NCBI GenBank assembly: GCA_024235955.1
Contig: JACKLJ010000001.1
Location: forward strand, 598,501 to 662,500
Direction: 5' to 3'
Length of the DNA stretch: 64,000 nucleotides
Origin: Burkholderiaceae bacterium
GTDB lineage: Bacteria > Pseudomonadota > Gammaproteobacteria > Burkholderiales > Burkholderiaceae_C
The notes beneath the pieces are model-generated. The model did not search any database. It worked only from the letters and a program-made list of their open reading frames with translations, and was not told the DNA's origin. Positions 62,991-64,000 of the stretch are shown one piece after another. Position 1 is the stretch's first letter; each line of letters opens with the position of its first letter. A program made the translations under genes and the position numbers.

Positions 62991-63710
62991 TCAAGCGCCG
63001 CGGCGCCTGCTGCCCCAGGGGTCGTCGTCGGGTTCGTCGTCGGCCATGGGCGGCAGGCCCATCAGGTCGGTCACGCTCATCGGCATGGTGTCATGGAACA
63101 CCGGTTGTGCGCCGCCGGCGTGCTCGTACACGCGCGGTGGCTTGCTGTCCAGTTCCACAAGCCTGGGCTGAGGGGGCTCCAGGGGGGCTGGAGCAGAAGC
63201 TGCGTCCTGCTGTGGCAGCGCGGCGGCGCGCAGGTGGTGGCGGAACTCGTCGGGCGGCGGCATGTCGCGCGTGGTGCGCTTGAGCCGGATCAGGCGGATG
63301 CCGGCGGTCTTCAGCACGCGGTGTTTTTCCAGGGCATCCTGCTCGGCCTCTTCCGCGTCGTCGTGCACGGCGTCGAGTTCGAAGGCATACACCGGCTTGC
63401 CATCGCGGTTGCAGACCACGTAGTCGACCACGTGGGTGGCCAGGCGCTGCTGAGCACCCAGGCGACGCTGCGCGCGGCGCACCGCCACCAGGCGCGAGAG
63501 GGCGGAGCGGAACAGCACCGGCCGGCCGGGAAAGGCGCGCACCAGGTAATTGAGCAGCTCCATCTCCACCGGCGAGATCGCCGCCACCGGCGCAAAGCGG
63601 TCGTCCTCGCTCAGCGGTGCATCGCCATCGGCCTGGCGGCGCTGCCACCACAGGAACACGATTGCCACCACCAGCAGCAGCACGGCCAGCCACAACCACG
63701 GGTTGTCCAT
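62991..63710 (-). CDS. DUF2726 domain protein, membrane-anchored
   Basis: 239 aa. One N-terminal membrane helix (WLWLAVLLLVVAIVFLWWQR), then a DUF2726 domain (about 45-165): MELLNYLVRAFPGRPVLFRS, THVVDYVVCNRDGKPVYAFE, LDAVHDDAEEAEQDALEKHR, VLKTAGIRLIRLKRTT. The domain is related to restriction-endonuclease-like nucleases; Asp and Glu in HVVDYV and AFELDA and a following Lys are in plausible places, so a DNA- or RNA-processing role is possible. The C-terminal 60 residues are Pro/acidic and unstructured (MADDEPDDDPWGSRRRGA). Transcribed in the same direction as the uup gene downstream of it in the window. Confidence 0.82.
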   Translation of the reverse strand: MDNPWLWLAVLLLVVAIVFLWWQRRQADGDAPLSEDDRFAPVAAISPVEMELLNYLVRAFPGRPVLFRSALSRLVAVRRAQRRLGAQQRLATHVVDYVVCNRDGKPVYAFELDAVHDDAEEAEQDALEKHRVLKTAGIRLIRLKRTTRDMPPPDEFRHHLRAAALPQQDAASAPAPLEPPQPRLVELDSKPPRVYEHAGGAQPVFHDTMPMSVTDLMGLPPMADDEPDDDPWGSRRRGA

Positions 63711-63776
63711 CGAACCTTCTCCTCTTCTTGGGCGCCTGGGGCGCCAGAGGTGATCATGGCATGGTTGCCTGCGCCG

Positions 63777-64000
63777 TCAATCGGGAGGAGCCTGAGCCGC
63801 CTCCAGCTCGGCCCAGCGCTCGAGGGCGGCGGTGAGTTCCTCGTCGATGGCACTGTCGCGCGACTGCAGCGCGATGGCGCGCTGCAGGTCGCTCTGGTAG
63901 AGGCTGCCGTCGGCCAGCGCGGCGCGCAGTTCGGCCTGTTCCGCCTCGAGCGCCTCGACGCGGCCGGGCAGGGCTTCCAGCTCGCGCTGGTCTTTGTAGC
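63777..64000 (-). CDS. uup: ABC-F ATPase C-terminus, Uup-like (cut by window edge)
   Basis: The minus strand enters at 64000 and stops at TGA 63777. The 74 visible codons read YKDQRELEALPGRVEALEAE, QAELRAALADGSLYQSDLQR and ELTAALERWAELEAAQAPPD. This is the C-terminal coiled-coil arm of Uup-type ABC-F proteins, which act on ribosomes or DNA branch structures. Both ATPase domains lie outside the window, so the symbol rests on the tail alone. The gene is 66 bp upstream of DUF2726 on the same strand. Confidence 0.8.
   Translation of the reverse strand, partial: YKDQRELEALPGRVEALEAEQAELRAALADGSLYQSDLQRAIALQSRDSAIDEELTAALERWAELEAAQAPPD

Overview
The window is a GC-rich (about 70% by eye) chromosomal segment. 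Gene content points to a betaproteobacterium of the order Burkholderiales, most likely family Comamonadaceae: two orphan Bug/TctC-type periplasmic binding proteins, DUF2917 beside a LysR regulator, an NDUFA9-like NAD(P)-binding protein, FNR-type sites, and a short dispersed element (core AGCTGCCTGCGCCCGCC) that I associate with this family from memory. No rRNA, tRNA or CRISPR array was seen. The window opens inside dcd and closes inside an ABC-F ATPase gene (uup-like).

Layout. 0-2 kb: dcd (partial), a TauE/SafE permease, a TetR regulator. 2-20.4 kb: a purine-salvage and catabolism locus with guanine deaminase, adenine deaminase, a Rieske oxygenase, a BMP-type ABC importer (ATPase, two permeases, three paralogous binding proteins) and xanthine dehydrogenase XdhA/XdhB with a 58-codon proline-rich ORF between them. 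The importer and xdh operons diverge from a 125-bp gap that carries two overlapping, opposed sigma-54-like elements. An NHL-repeat lipoprotein gene sits inside the importer cluster. 20.5-31 kb: a secreted DUF11 protein, lytic transglycosylase MltB, acyltransferase Pat, malic enzyme MaeB, and a TPR/OGT-like glycosyltransferase. 31-44.7 kb: DUF2917/LysR, LuxR/DUF3237/Bug, PPK2, 5-formyl-THF cyclo-ligase, Slt, NDUFA9-like, GST, a Gly-rich secreted protein, a transglutaminase-like protein and a metallo-beta-lactamase-fold hydrolase. 44.8-45.8 kb: an IS481-family element whose transposase has an amber stop. 45.8-53 kb: AraC/DsrE, LysE, Bug plus FAD oxidoreductase, DUF3617, cca. 53-64 kb: TetR, Crp/Fnr, a TetR-HlyD-ABC efflux operon resembling ybhGFSR, an SDR, a 550-aa unknown, glmU, DUF2726 and uup (partial).

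How the parts fit. The purine locus supports uptake of purines or nucleosides, deamination of guanine and adenine, and oxidation through xanthine to urate. The sigma-54-like elements and an NtrC-like site suggest it serves nitrogen scavenging.

The most unusual structure is repetitive DNA. About 20 copies of a roughly 55-bp element are scattered across the window. Six lie in frame inside conserved genes and encode extra linker peptides; others supply stop codons, a start codon or gene ends. Two copies of a ~700-bp composite repeat contain inverted copies of this element plus a hairpin whose two arms change together between copies. One end of that composite repeat abuts a stop codon in every place it occurs (four genes).
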